Positions 1 to 12,160 are shown, counted from the first letter of the stretch. The stretch: DNA of 34,249 nucleotides from Apostichopus parvimensis (GCA_000934455.1 KN882328.1:29972-64220); one strand, 5' to 3'. Translations and numbers: made by a program. Notes: a model not told the origin generated them from the sequence alone.

Positions 1-23
1 GAAACCGGTAAGGAAGGTCGTAA
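1..23 (-). repeat. 23-bp perfect inverted copy of the sequence at 8059-8081
   Basis: The first 23 bases of the window are the exact reverse complement of 8059-8081, and the match stops at base 24 on the inner side. The other copy lies just upstream of a tRNA-derived SINE. The likeliest reading is that the window begins inside the edge of a second, oppositely oriented copy of the same repeat, whose body lies to the left of base 1. The alternative is that 1 and 8081 are the ends of one 8.1-kb element with 23-bp terminal inverted repeats. Chance identity of this length in 34 kb is very unlikely. Confidence 0.8.
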
Positions 24-1617
24 TTCCACTGTAGGCGTTTGTCACCTGTATTGAACAATACTAGGTCTGTTTTGGTGACATATTTGCCACATTTGCCTTA
101 TATAGAAAACCACAGAAATAATATATATATGCATATATGCATACTTTATACTATTGTGTTAAAGGAGGTTAGAATATGTTGTTATTTGAAACTGACATTA
201 TTACACTTGTCTCTGGCTGTAATTTAAAAAGCTGAATGATACTGTCAATATTGCTGTTACCATTTCTAAAAATACCTCACCTCATCACTGTAGAAGAGTC
301 TGTTGTATAATAAGATGAACTGACTGTTTTGATGTACTTCAAACTATAACACCCAACCACTCTTTAGTTAACAAACATAGATTTTGTTTGAGTTTTTGTG
401 ATACCAGCCAATTCCAGGCTATGGGCAATTCTCGTCATTCTACTACCCCAAATATTTTTATCATTTTCCGTTTTGTTATCATTTTCCGGGGGGGGGGGGG
501 GGGGCATTCACGGCCTACAGTGCAGATAGCTGAAGCGATAAGAATTCCTCACAGAGGTTCAAAAACTTACTGGTTTGAAAATTTAACTCTTTGCAAGACC
601 AAATTCTACGAGGATGTGCTTTTGACCTAAAGATGCAGAAATATTGCAAGGCAATCCATTTCTGCCAACATAAAATTGACAAATTCATGTTACAGAAGGC
701 TCTGATATGGAATCCTACCATGCAGTGAACTTCTATGTACTTTTGTTAGCAGAGCTGTTTTACTTGAAAATTAAATGCTAATGTTCTACTGTAATTGTAT
801 CCCTTACTATGCAATAAGGAACATCTGCGAAATTTTCATCAGTGCTGTAATTCAGTCATTGCAGCAATTGTAGTGTGTAAATTAACATGTGTTATGTGCT
901 ATTAGCGTACGTCCTGTTGTAATATCTACTGATGCACATGGGGTGTTTATCTATTCTTCGGCCGCTTTAGAAAATAATTATACACATGCCGGTTAAGTTT
1001 CAGCAACTCCCACCAATAATTATTGCTTTTGAACTTTTTTGTAATGGCTTAAAGTATGTTAGGTTAGGACTTGTATACATACATGTACAATCCATCAAAT
1101 GTAGCCTCGGCTCTAAGCCTGAACGTACGGTGGCAAAATGGAGATATTTCTTATTTGCTGTGGGGCCCACCCCAGCAAAGAACTATCAAATAATAAAGAA
1201 GAAAGAATATGAGAAAGTTGTTTTCAAAGAGGCCACTGTAAAACAGTGGTAGAAGGATTGGTTGAGTTTGTAATAGAAAGAACAACGAGCTGTTTATATT
1301 CTCTGCAGAATGTAAAGATTTGTCGCCAGTGCAAGGTTCAAAATTTAAACATTTGTTTAATGGCCTATGAATCTTGATTTCCACATTCGGATCACATATT
1401 CCTGTTCAACCTGTCAGTAGTTTTACATCAATGAAATCAGTTCTTGGTTTAAAGAACACATTTTTATGATTTATTTTCTGTATAAACATTGTTCAACATT
1501 AAACTCATAAAATAGCCACCCTCTGCCCCAAAAATGCCCCCCAAAAAATGGCAAAGGGGGTTAAGGGGGGGGAAAAGACCCCACAAAAAATGTTTTAGTT
1601 TTTACCCTGCGTGCTGC
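24..1617. other. Non-coding stretch with a 17-base poly-G run
   Basis: No convincing exon was seen. The only ORFs are short, carry no recognisable domain and are not bounded by good paired splice sites. A run of 17 G lies at 488-504. Otherwise the stretch is AT-rich single-copy-looking sequence, probably intergenic or intronic to the minus-strand gene that starts at 2186. Confidence 0.5.
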
Positions 1618-1796
1618 AGTGTTATTGCCACATACAGTACAGTATGTGTATGTAACGCTATTATTTCCACAGACAGTATGTGTACATGTACATGCAACAG
1701 TATTATTTCCACATGTACAGTATGTGTATGCAGCAATATACTGGTACATATGCATGCAGCAGTATTAATAATTTTTGCCACAGTATATGTATGTAA
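1618..1796. repeat. Degenerate minisatellite, about four units of 39-62 bp
   Basis: Four successive units each carry a variant of ATTATTTCCAC followed by CAGTATGTGTATG and a GCA-rich or AAC end. They lie at about 1618-1656, 1657-1698, 1699-1760 and 1761-1796. Units differ in length because of inserted ACATGTACATG-type segments. The tandem structure explains the apparent cysteine- and isoleucine-rich ORFs on both strands here, which are therefore not taken as genes. Confidence 0.65.
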
Positions 1797-2057
1797 TTTT
1801 GTGATGTCAAGACTGCAAACAATAATTTTAATACCACCATGACGGATGGATACATTGCAAACTATTGCAATCGATGCAAGAATTACAAAGGAAGTGCTTG
1901 CATAAATTAGTTTTATACACTCAGACGACAGAATTACTTGTAACAGAAAGTGTTGCAAAGTTACTACGTCAAAACAGAATTATTCATGCCCCTATTATAA
2001 AACAGAAATACCACTTGGAGCTGCTAGTGTTACTATGACGATACTCAATAGACTTAC

Positions 2058-2186
2058 CGATTGTGAAGCCTTCTGTTCAGTCAGACAGGGAGCACAAGTA
2101 CAGCCAAATTCAGTCTCTTCGTCAGATTGTGAGCTATCGCTATCTGGTTGCTCACAGTTATAGGTAGATATCACATTAGTCTCCAT
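2058..2186 (-). CDS. Candidate first coding exon of a minus-strand gene (43 residues, then a splice donor)
   Basis: An ATG at 2186 sits in a strong initiation context (A at -3, G at +4). It opens 43 codons that end exactly at a TCG|GTAAGTC donor, with the exon's last base at 2058, so the exon ends in phase 0. The peptide is acidic and Ser-rich (residues 15-26, DSDSSQSDEETE), followed by a Cys cluster CTCAPC at residues 29-34, and it has no membrane segment. The composition looks coding rather than random. The reading frame continues into the intron only as an artefact (VSLLSIVIVTL). I do not recognise the protein. The rest of the gene would lie left of the window, because the intron runs past base 1. 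The exon shares the strand of the large exon at 16.4-14.9 kb but has its own start codon, so I treat it as a separate gene or an alternative first exon. Confidence 0.5.
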
Positions 2187-3936
2187 ACTGGTTTTAATGT
2201 CTCATGTAGAACGTATATATACAGTATATGCAGGATCAAACTAGTCCAGACACCTCAAACAGTCGATATATTCTCACTACTCACTGCCAACTATTCCCCT
2301 TAATTATAGACGAGCCTGTATTTAATGTCGGGTATAAACAGCAACACCCGGAAAAAAAAAAACACTGTGTGGTGTATTCTTAATTACCCTGAAGTTAAAA
2401 CTGATACCAGCACCACAGTGTAAGATCTCCAGGGCAAGATGACAGCATATATACTGAACAGCTGCTATATGAAACACACAGCAATGCAACTCAATGCTGT
2501 GGTAGGATGACAAACCCCTTCAACTGGATTATCCAGGACTCTGTTGATACAATTTTGAAAATAGCACTGGTAGTTGAAGAAAGCAGTACTGTAGTAGTAG
2601 TAGTAGTAGTACCACAGACTTAGAGCTCAAAATGCCACAGATTTCCTGATTTTCCAAAGTGAAAAAAATTAATGAGAGTTTTCCTAGAACAGTCCATGTC
2701 AGATGCACACAGAGTTAGAATACAAAACTAGCAATTCATATTGAGTGTAGCCGAACACTGAAGCAACATGTGCAGTGGTACTTCACGATAACTAAAAAAG
2801 AGTTAATAGTAACCCTGGTCGTCTCGCAGGAAAACTATCGAGCATTGTTTTCTGTTGATATTGAAGTGCCAAGGTTACTTGCAAGAACGCTGCATTGTTC
2901 GTCGGTGATATTCCAAAACTCCCTCACAAATAATACAAAACCATAAATCTTTTGTGATCATATTCATTGAGTGAACTATGGAACAAGAATGGCTGGGCGA
3001 TGCTACAATGACAGCTATTAACTGTGCGTAGTGCAGACAACCATATATGATCGTGATAAAGATTAAACTTCACTGGTAACCAATAAAGGTTACCATTTTA
3101 ACCTTTAAACTTGGGTATCTTTACTGACTCAAAGGAAACTCCAAGCACACAATCACACTTCCTCTTGGTGAAACAGCCGGTGAAATTCCAGTACAATCGA
3201 TCCCGATCCTGTCAAGACATCATCTTCGTTCATTAGTTATCAAAGTCATTTCCAGCAGGTTCAACTACACATCATGCATGTTGAACAGACAAAACACAGC
3301 ATGGGGCGTTCTTTTTGTCAGGGTTAACTTCATGACTAGCCAACCATTCCACCACAACTGTTCTCACATATGGTACTATCTTTGACTTTGAGAGAAGTTG
3401 AAACCCGGCAGAGAAAATGAGACTCCAGGTCCCACGAAATCAATTTCACCTCCCCACAGAATGTAAACAGAACTGGCAATGAAACAAAACTTGAGGCTTA
3501 AACACAGATACGGCCTTTGGCAACCATAATATGCATTACCAGGCGGGCGTAGTGTACATACTGTAGTGATAAAGTGTAGGCTTGACAGTTACTTTGGAAC
3601 ACCCACTAATATACAGCTATTGACCCACTCATAACTTCCTTACACAAAGCTTTTTGCTATTTGACCTGGTTCACTACGCCAATGGATTTAAAAGCAATCA
3701 CACATTTTAGAGAGTAGTTCTACTTACAGTATATCACAAAATTCATAGCAAACAAACTAAACAAGAAAAAGAAACCAAAACCAAACATCAGAAGGTGGCG
3801 AATAGAACAATCCAAAATTATTGATTGGAAAGTAGAACAGGCTTTCTTCTTGTATTGCAGAATATGAACAATTTTCCCAAATTTGGAATTTTGTTTCACA
3901 CATCCCAATAGCATTTGCACACCGTTAAGCCAATGA
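2187..3936. other. Non-coding stretch upstream of the 2186 start
   Basis: This would hold the 5' UTR and promoter of the minus-strand exon at 2186. A TATATATA stretch near 2214-2221 is too close to the ATG to be a convincing TATA box. A (GTA)7 microsatellite lies at 2591-2611. No other gene-like signal was seen. Confidence 0.4.
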
Positions 3937-3962
3937 GGGGGAGGGGGTCGGGAGGGGAGGGG
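3937..3962 (+). other. G-quadruplex motif
   Basis: Five runs of three to five G occur in 26 bases (3937-3941, 3943-3947, 3950-3952, 3954-3957, 3959-3962), separated by loops of one or two bases. This satisfies the G3+N1-7 quadruplex rule with one run to spare. No gene lies next to it. Confidence 0.75.
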
Positions 3963-5640
3963 ATCGACTAACCACTTGGATCTCATAGAAAGCCATGCTA
4001 TTTTGACATCTCTTGGGTAACCCTTCAAGGTACAAAGTCAAAGTAGTGGATATTTGACCATGGGGAAGAAGTTAGGGCAACTTTGGACACAAGTATTACT
4101 GCTCAATGCGGAGAGAGGATTCAAACCAGTATCCAGGGGTTTTGCTTTATTTGCTGCTATTAATATCACAACAATATGACAGCTGCCAAAGGTCATGAAA
4201 TTTACTGCTTATAACAATGAATTGAGAAGAATTTTTAATGTTTGCCAACTGGTATGTATTTAGGGAATTTATATAACGTAAAGGGAATTGTTTAGAGAAG
4301 CTTCTTGCCATCTTCAAAAGGTCTGGTGACCTATTTTGTTCCCAATGTAAATTTGTTAGCTGTACATCTAAGTTCTTTTCAGTAATACAACCTTTTATAA
4401 CATCTAGACAGATCGACAGAGTATAAAAGTCAATCCATACAATTTCGTTCTAAGAAAGCCAGGAATGCAGATGTTATCTTACCTCAGTTAGATTTACATT
4501 ATTGTTTTTTTGCTACTAACATAATAACATTATGACTCATCTGTTTGCCCAGCTAGTCCAGACAATTTGAAAGAAGAAAATTTCAATGTCAAGATTATGG
4601 ACCGTCTCAACTTCTCAAGGTTAAACAACACTTATATGAACACAACAAATGTATAACTCATCAATACATCCATGTACTTGGTTCTGATGCTGACAAATAA
4701 AAATACTGAATTTATCGATTTTGTTTGGAAATGCTTTTGTCTATGAAATAATCTTTGATGAGAATAGGAGTATGCAAATAATTTGATTTTGGGAATGTTG
4801 ATAAAGTGATCAGAACTACAGCAGCCACAAACTACAGACTCAATGGCACCAACAACCATGAGGATCAATTTTACCTGGCCTTTATCAAACTGCCTATATT
4901 ATTGCTTTCTTAAATAATCTATAAGAAAAAATAAACAAGACTAGTAATATCTAATTTAAAAATATGTACATTAACCCAGCTCGCAATGACAACTTGCTGA
5001 GTAATCATACTATTCCTTTAATTAATGAGATTTCCATACGCATGCAGATTCTGGCTATTAAGTTCCCAGATCACCATGGTAACTATGATATCGTTTCAAT
5101 AATTGCTGTCATTGGTAGATGCAGTAGGAAGATGAATATTAACAGTAATGATTCAACGATGAGACGTAGTTTATTACTCAGCAAATTTGCAAAGTTTATT
5201 CCTGCTTAATACAATATAAACTAAACTACGCTTCTAGGCTAGATTGCAGTCACACAGCCAGTTTAACTTGACAGTATAAATCATGATGGCCACACCCGCA
5301 GTGTTCGGTCATGTGATTTCAATCATACATGTCATCTCAGTTTCTACAATTATAGGGTGAAGAGTAATTGTACACTTTGCAATGTACTTTACAGGGTTCA
5401 GAAATATTGTGTATAACAAGATACTGACAATTATCCAGGTTCTAAAGGATAAAAAGAGCTAGATATATCTTTGAACTGTGAGATAGTAAAGCAGCAACTT
5501 TTGTTTTCAATCTACGATATGCGGCAATGAACTACTTGCAATGGGTGTGTAATGCACTTAACTCCCAGCTTTACACGTTCATTAAGAACGGATAGCAGTG
5601 AACCTGTAGATACTACAGTATGTACAGCACCATGTTACAT
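3963..5640. other. Non-coding stretch, nothing recognised
   Basis: Isolated donor-like motifs occur (for example antisense CTTAC at 4480), but none closes an ORF with coding character. Short ORFs at 4632-4868 and 4964-5209 have no domain, no conserved-looking motif and no paired splice sites. Confidence 0.4.
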
Positions 5641-5832
5641 GAGGGGAGAGGAAGGGTCAGGACAGGTGAAAGGAAGAGGGGGCAGGAGAGGGCAGGATGG
5701 GGTGAGGTGAGACTGGTGGAAGACCAGAAGGAGTGAAAGTTGAGAGGAAGGAAAGTGGACAGGAGAGGAGGTAAAGAGGATGGAGATAGGATCTATAGGA
5801 AAGATGTAGCAGAGGAGGAGAGGAGAGGAACT
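5641..5832 (+). repeat. Polypurine tract of about 190 bases
   Basis: The plus strand is overwhelmingly A and G for about 190 bases, with GGAGAGG, GAGGGGAG and GGAAGG words recurring irregularly. It is not a clean tandem repeat. Such homopurine-homopyrimidine tracts can form triplex DNA (established for the sequence class). An ORF read through it is Arg/Gly/Glu-rich purely because of the base composition. Confidence 0.75.
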
Positions 5833-8058
5833 GGTACAGTAACTGAGCTGAAAGAATCTTTTGTCTTACTTTACAATATACAGATCACAGTTTCAATGCG
5901 AAACACAATATACAGTATAACCAAGCAAAGTTTGAAAACAAGGACAACACTATACACTAATAAAGAAACATTTTGGAAAATGATCAAGAATCCAAATGAT
6001 ATATCACTGGTATCATATTAAGTATGCACACTGTAACACAGTAGAGTTCAAGAGATGTCATAAGTGTAAGCTAAAAATATGCTAGAAAGTCAAATTTCGG
6101 ATCTATTGAGACTCTATTCATCCACATATAGTACGTAAACTTGAGGATATCCACATATCGTATGTAATCATGAGGATATATCACTTCGAAAAATGTGGAC
6201 ACAGTCATACACTTCAGGTTAGCTGTATAATGACTCTCCCATGTGGGAAGAGTATAATAAAAATGCGAAAACCAAAATAATTTAACTTAAGCACAAAAAC
6301 AATGCTTAGAATTGTATTTAGGTACACTTAGAAACTGTACTTTAAATCAGTTGCATATATTGTACTTAATATCCTCATAATAATCTTTTCCCATCTCCTC
6401 TTCCTTCACACTCCCCCCCCCCTCCAATTCCCCCTCCGTATCAACCCGAGCAATGCTTCTATTACCACCAGACTGTTTTATTTGTTTTATTTTTCAAAAC
6501 TTTCATGGAATTTTTGAATTGAGGAATCTACTGCATACAGTATATACTGCATGCATCAGATGTCCTAATTCTCATAGACTGACAGACAACTACCCCCACC
6601 TTGTGATAACTTTGAGTGTACCATCCAAGCAGTTGACGTCATATCCCTGCCATCCTACGTCAATACCTATTTAAATTCAGATTATTATCACCCTACATTC
6701 TCACTCAATAAACATGATAGTATTTACTGGATGCAAATAAATTTTGTTAAAGTACACCTGTAGAACATTTTCAAACAAATTGAGATAACTACATACACAA
6801 ATCTCTTCCAGCTACAGAAATATTTTTCAATAGCACTCATGTACTTTAATGTCAGATGTCACAGCAACTGCAAACTTTATTGTGTACACTTATCATTCCT
6901 CATGAAAAGCATGAATTCAAAAAGGAGGGAGAAAAAAACAACAATTTCTATCGATATCATTCATGTAGCTTTACAGCTGAACAACTGAAAATCCCCAAAA
7001 ACTTAAGTAAAAAGTACTGAACATTAAGTTGTTACTAGTAATGTAATTTGAAACTGAAGACTATTTTAATTTTCTTTCTTGCCAATATCAACTTCGGAAA
7101 GCATATCCTCTGTACATTCCTCCTTAACTAAACATTTGCTCCAAAAGTTTCAGGTTTGAAGTTAGTTCTCCCTGATATCAAACGGTTTCTCTTTCCCCAA
7201 TGTGCATTCATAATAATACCTCACCTCTTACCAACTCGCCCCCACCATATCCTGTAGCTTTGATACAGTTTATATGCTAGGTACAGACCTGAGTGTAGAT
7301 GGGAAACTAGAGTAATGAGGGGTAGGAGAGTATTAAATATGCTGTAAATACAACACCTAGTAGAGTTCCTATTTTATGTCACACTGTGACTGTGCAATGT
7401 GAACTGACTCCAACATGTGTGCATGTCAGAGATGTGTGACCACCTACTAGTATACCATTTATCAGCAGATACTGAACAACATTCCTTGTGAAATGCTTCC
7501 CTCTATATCACTGAATGCTTCTCAGCAGAGGTTCTGGTAACAATATACTTTTGATGAAGCAACTGAATCAATTTAAGATGAAATATATATAACTACTGTA
7601 TACATATTCCATTAAGGAGTAACCTATGCATTTCTGTTCTGTAAGCGTACCCAGTATAGTTTATTAATAGTATGCCACTGTACTAGAGTTGTATGTCAAC
7701 TTTATAACCAGTTGAATACATTGGCTGTAATCTGCCTTTAATATACTGTATGGTGTACAGTAACCTACTGCAGACATACTGCAGACAAAGACTGCTCACT
7801 GAGTAGTAGTAACCTTTCTGTTCTGCAGTGTAGCTAGATGTAAGGGTAAACAATGCCACAATTTGATATTCTTCAAACTGAGTAAGAAATGTTCTACTGT
7901 CATACATATTGTAACTACAGTATATATACAGTTACAAACATTGCATATATAGATATATGTATAAACACACAATTCCATCATGTTGCAACTCAGAGTTTCA
8001 CACACACATTGAGTTCTTTTCACTACTGCGATCATCAGGCAATATTTATCTATATATA
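5833..8058. other. Non-coding stretch with microsatellite-like segments
   Basis: Very AT-rich with repeated TATATA and ACTGTA words and a ten-C run at 6413-6422. No exon was found. Several 60-80 codon ORFs at 7683-8035 fall in low-complexity TA/ACA sequence and are not supported. Confidence 0.4.
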
Positions 8059-8240
8059 TTACGACCTTCCTTACCGGTTTCTAACCTCTGGACATACAAT
8101 CAGCGTCCATTGCCTAGTGGTTAGGGTGTCCGCATATAAAGCGGGTGGCCCGGGTTCGAATCCCGGTGGAGGTTGGAAGTTTTTCACTGTTCTGGATTTT
8201 CCAACTCACTACTATTTCAATTCTATGCTGTATATATACA
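8059..8240 (+). mobile_element. tRNA-derived SINE
   Basis: A tRNA-like head at 8103-8174 carries near-consensus RNA polymerase III promoter boxes: box A at 8110-8120 (TTGCCTAGTGG) and box B at 8153-8163 (GGTTCGAATCC, a full consensus match). A tail-like segment follows in which GTTGGAA (8172-8178) can pair with TTCCAAC (8199-8205), and then an AT-rich 3' flank. The 23 bases at 8059-8081 upstream are repeated in reverse at 1-23, so the repeat unit probably starts near 8059. The 3' border is uncertain because the flank is TA-rich; ATCTATATATA before the element and TATATATATAG after it could be remnants of a target-site duplication. ORFs crossing the element are spurious. Confidence 0.75.
8103..8174 (+). 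tRNA. tRNA-like cloverleaf within the SINE (pseudogene rather than a working tRNA)
   Basis: All four arms can be drawn. The acceptor stem 8103-8109/8167-8173 has six of seven pairs, with a G-G clash at 8105/8171. The D stem 8112-8115/8124-8127 includes two wobble pairs. The anticodon stem 8129-8133/8141-8145 encloses the loop ATATAAA. The T stem 8150-8154/8162-8166 is perfect around TTCGAAT. The loop would give anticodon ATA, nominally tyrosine, but animal tRNA-Tyr normally has GTA and an intron. The position inside a repeat-like context argues for a SINE head. Confidence 0.5.
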
Positions 8241-11200
8241 CATATATATATAGATATAGATATGGTTCTATTGCTGTATTTGTATGTGACAATCCTGCTA
8301 ATATACATACTTCAATCACTATATATTGCTCCATAGAAATATATATTTTTACATGTTTGGTAATTCTTTATAACATCAACTCACACCCATAAATTCTGTA
8401 AAATTTACTCTGAGACAGAAGTTACCATGGGAGCTAGCTGACTTATGACCTATGCTGTTTGGTCATATTTAATCATCTGAACAATTCCAGAAACTCAATT
8501 CCTGATAAACATTTCAATGAAAGGAATGAATCTTTTTCTCAAATATTGGAATTTCATAATGTGCATCAACCACTTTTTTTCTTGATAGTAACAGATATAT
8601 ATGTATTTTTTTTTCCTAGTAGGGGAAGGGAAAGAAGTGGGGGGAAAGAGAAGTTTACTGAAACCAAACTATATAAATATATAAGATAGGTCGTAAAGAT
8701 GTTTTAAACTTGAAATGTACCTACAACAGTCGATATCTGTTGTTGTTCCTTCAATACCAAATATCGTTAGTCGATACTAAACTTGACCGACTGCGTTGTA
8801 CATTGTGGTACACATGGAACACTAACATTATTAACTGAACCAGCCTTGGTTCATGCTGGTATTAAATTGAAGCTTTAAAGAATGGCAGCCATTGCTTCTG
8901 CTTTCCCAGCCTCTCCCTCATTTATCCAATTGCCTCAACTCTTGGCTAAAACTACTATAATGTTTGAAAAACTTGCATGATTCTTCAATTGTTCTCACAA
9001 AGTTTGGAAATGTTCGTACATTCCTAACAACATGATTTACGACAGAAACATTGCTACAAATTTGTGATATTAAGCATTGCAAACATGATGATGTTGTTTA
9101 CATCTAGCAGCGAGTTCTATTGTTGGAGTGTAGTAAATATTCATTGTATTGTGTCTGTCTACTTGCATACATAGATATGAAAACACAGACTTGGTTCCAA
9201 TTCCCTTTCAGGATGAATACTGTACATGGACAAGTGGCTATTTTAACCATTGCTTATACAGTATTTCCAAGATACAGTATTGTTCAAGAATCAAATACTA
9301 GTAAGTTCATGCCCTTACTAAAATGGTCGGAAACTACTCTGGTGTACAAAACCACTTATTCAAATCCCTGTGTGCTCAGCACCCTGAAAGGATATATCTA
9401 TTGTACCAGCACATTGTTCCAACTACGTCAATGCTGCCATGGCAACGGGGCAGAGTGCAATTCAACAGATTGTGGTGATGAGTTTTGTTACACAGTTGAT
9501 GGAGTGCCCTTACACAACAAATAGTTGTAGTACTACAGTGTTTTTGAGCTGCCTGAGTTGGCTCTTCCTGTAATGTATAGTACATGTGTGGTCAATATGC
9601 CAAGTCTGCACAAACCAGAATACATGGTGCAGTTTTTATTCTCTTATTATCACAGTGCTGTTTGTTTAAAACTGTGAAACTCAAGTGAGGATTACAGAAA
9701 TAGTTAACCTTTAGATACTGTAAGCTGCTGAGGAAATTCAAAAAAATATCCAGAAGGAAACAAGTAACAAGTCACCTTTGTTTCTTGTCTTATCAAACTA
9801 ATTCAGGATGACCTCAATTAGTCTGAACTTCTAACTTATGACATGAACAATATCGTTACAAATGTCACAAGGCTGCATGCGTCAACTTTCACTTATAAAA
9901 AATAAAGAAAACACTTTCATCAAACTGTGGTGACTGATGAATTTGCAACAACTCCAAAGTTGAGTCAAATCGTGAAAGACCATGGAAACTCCTGAGATCT
10001 AACAGTGTGATAATTGCTGATAAAAATATGACAACATTTGGGGATTTTATTATTGGTGCAACATTAGATATAACATCAAAGCTACTGTGTAGCTTACGAA
10101 AGGAAGTGACATAGATACTAAAGGTTATATCGTTCTTAAAATAAAGGACAACCGATTTATTTTCAATGACAAATGAATTCACACTCTGTTCTACGGTTCA
10201 TCATTGGGATAAGGGTATAACTCAGGGCTAGGTGCTTCAATTATGCCCCAATGGAGGAGGGTATGGAATTAACTAGGTTTGAACGCCAAGTTTGTGATTA
10301 ATAACTGCTGTAGACAATCACTGCTTTATGGGAGGGAGCAGTGTAACATGAAATGTAGTGTAAGAGTTGAAAGAAATGATTTAAATTTGTTACCATAGAA
10401 GAGTACCTTGACATATGAAGTTCTACAAGTATACAGTAGGCACAGCTATGTGGTAAGGTAATCCTGAAATGTGTCTTTTGACTCGATAAGAGGGAGTAAC
10501 ATCAATAATGGTCAGAACAACCCCACAATGATGGCCATATCAGTCTGACTAAAATGATCACTGAGGTTATCCAAAGGGTAATATTAACGTATAGTCTTGT
10601 ATCAAAACTACACAACTATGCAATACACAAACCACTACGCAGAGTACCAAGAATTACGCTCTACGTACATGTGCATTGCGATAATGTGAATCATCCTTTC
10701 ACTGTACGTCTGTACGGTTAAGGCCTCATTATAGCATCCCCTATCTGCAATCTAATGAACCCTCTTTTTGTTACTTTTGTGTGGCAAATAACCAAACAAT
10801 CAAGACAAAGTATTTTCTTTGCAAAAATGTTAGCCTAGTCACAGGGATTGACTCAAACGACAAATTCAAACAAAAACATTTCATGTTTTGTGTACAAAAG
10901 AGTATCTGAGACACCTGCACAGGGAGCTGTACTGACATTACCTGCACATTTTTAGATTTTATGCAATTTTATGCAATCATTTTGCAGTTTTTTATCCACG
11001 TCACTCTCCCTCCCTCTCTCTCAAATAAAGTTTCCATAGCTGAGCTTCAAAGGTCCGAGGACACATTTAACAAATATAAAATGGAGTCATCTAGTTGATA
11101 CCCATGACTGTATCGAGTAAAAGGTGGACAAAGGTAAAAGGTGGTAGAAGGTGGGGGGGAGGGGTACTGTAGGTAACATTGTCTTTCAGTATTGCAAACT

Positions 11201-12160
11201 GACATTTGATAGCCGCATCCATTCAAATAATATTTGGTTCGACTGATAATTTGATACATATGTAAGCAAAAACAGGACACTATAGTTTGGTTTGAATTTG
11301 CGTTTCCTCAAACTCTTTGAATGAGCCAAATGTTTTGGTAACAGAAGTACATTGTCATGATGGTAGAGTTAGGTTTATTGCTTAGCTTGTGTTTAAAATT
11401 GGAATGCATCAAAAAAAGAAGCTATGTTTGTTGTTCAATGGATGCGCTAACATGTTACAGGAGGTAAATATTGTCTCTATGTTTGACAGGTTATCGTTGA
11501 CCAGGGTAATATTGTCATGTGCCTTGAGAACCGTTATCGGTGGATATGTCTGCCCTTTTTATACATCCTCAATATTATTATTATTATTACAGTTCAGCGT
11601 ACTTTGTGTAGAGTTTATGACTGACGTTAAATCAAAGCTACAATCATCGGCTCCAATATCTCATCCAGAGCAGTGGTTTTATTTTATGCTTTCTATCGAG
11701 AGCAAGTGACACTGAATAATTTACGACCCTTACTGAGACAACAGATGTATGCCTCGTAAAATGAGTACTTCTATTGTTCGTAATGAAACACGATTAAATA
11801 AACCTTTCTCTGACCGGTGCATGTTTGAAGATGAAACTGAGGATTCATCAAAATAGAAACCGATTCGAGAGTAACGCTGCTACAGATTGTAACAAGCATC
11901 CCAAAACTTACCAGGTCTGGATATTTATGAACAACAAGTTCACCCTACCTGTCTCCTCACAACCTATGCACTCTTGCTATACCATGCCTAGCCAAAACAA
12001 GATGGTAAAACCCCAACAATGTGCATATGATGGCTGACAATTCCGCAGATCATTCGAAACAGCTAACAATCTGAAGGCAAACCAATTTTAGGCACTTTGT
12101 GGTAGAGTGAGATTGCTAGGTTGTGAGGAGAAAGGTAAGTGAGGGACCAAATTACATATA
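8241..12160. other. Non-coding stretch; two weak ORFs only
   Basis: The plus ORF at 9120-9524 (134 codons from a non-ATG start, with CCHGNGAECNSTDCGDEFC near its end) and the minus ORF at 10182-9889 (97 codons, non-ATG start) are the longest here. Neither has a domain I recognise. The plus ORF contains a GTAAGTTC donor-like site at 9301, but no matching acceptor was convincing. AT-rich sequence and a short (ATT)n run near 11568 make up the rest. I regard it as intronic or intergenic. Confidence 0.35.

Noticed and set aside
7889-8392. 167-codon plus ORF
   Set aside because: It runs through the SINE and TA-rich microsatellite sequence and is Tyr/Ile-rich from base composition.
9120-9524. 134-codon plus ORF with a Cys-rich end
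   Set aside because: Non-ATG start, no domain and no paired splice sites. The Cys cluster alone is not enough to claim a peptide gene.
9889-10182. 97-codon minus ORF
   Set aside because: GTG start, no recognisable motif. Its composition is plausible, but there is no flanking signal beyond a weak internal GTAAGC.
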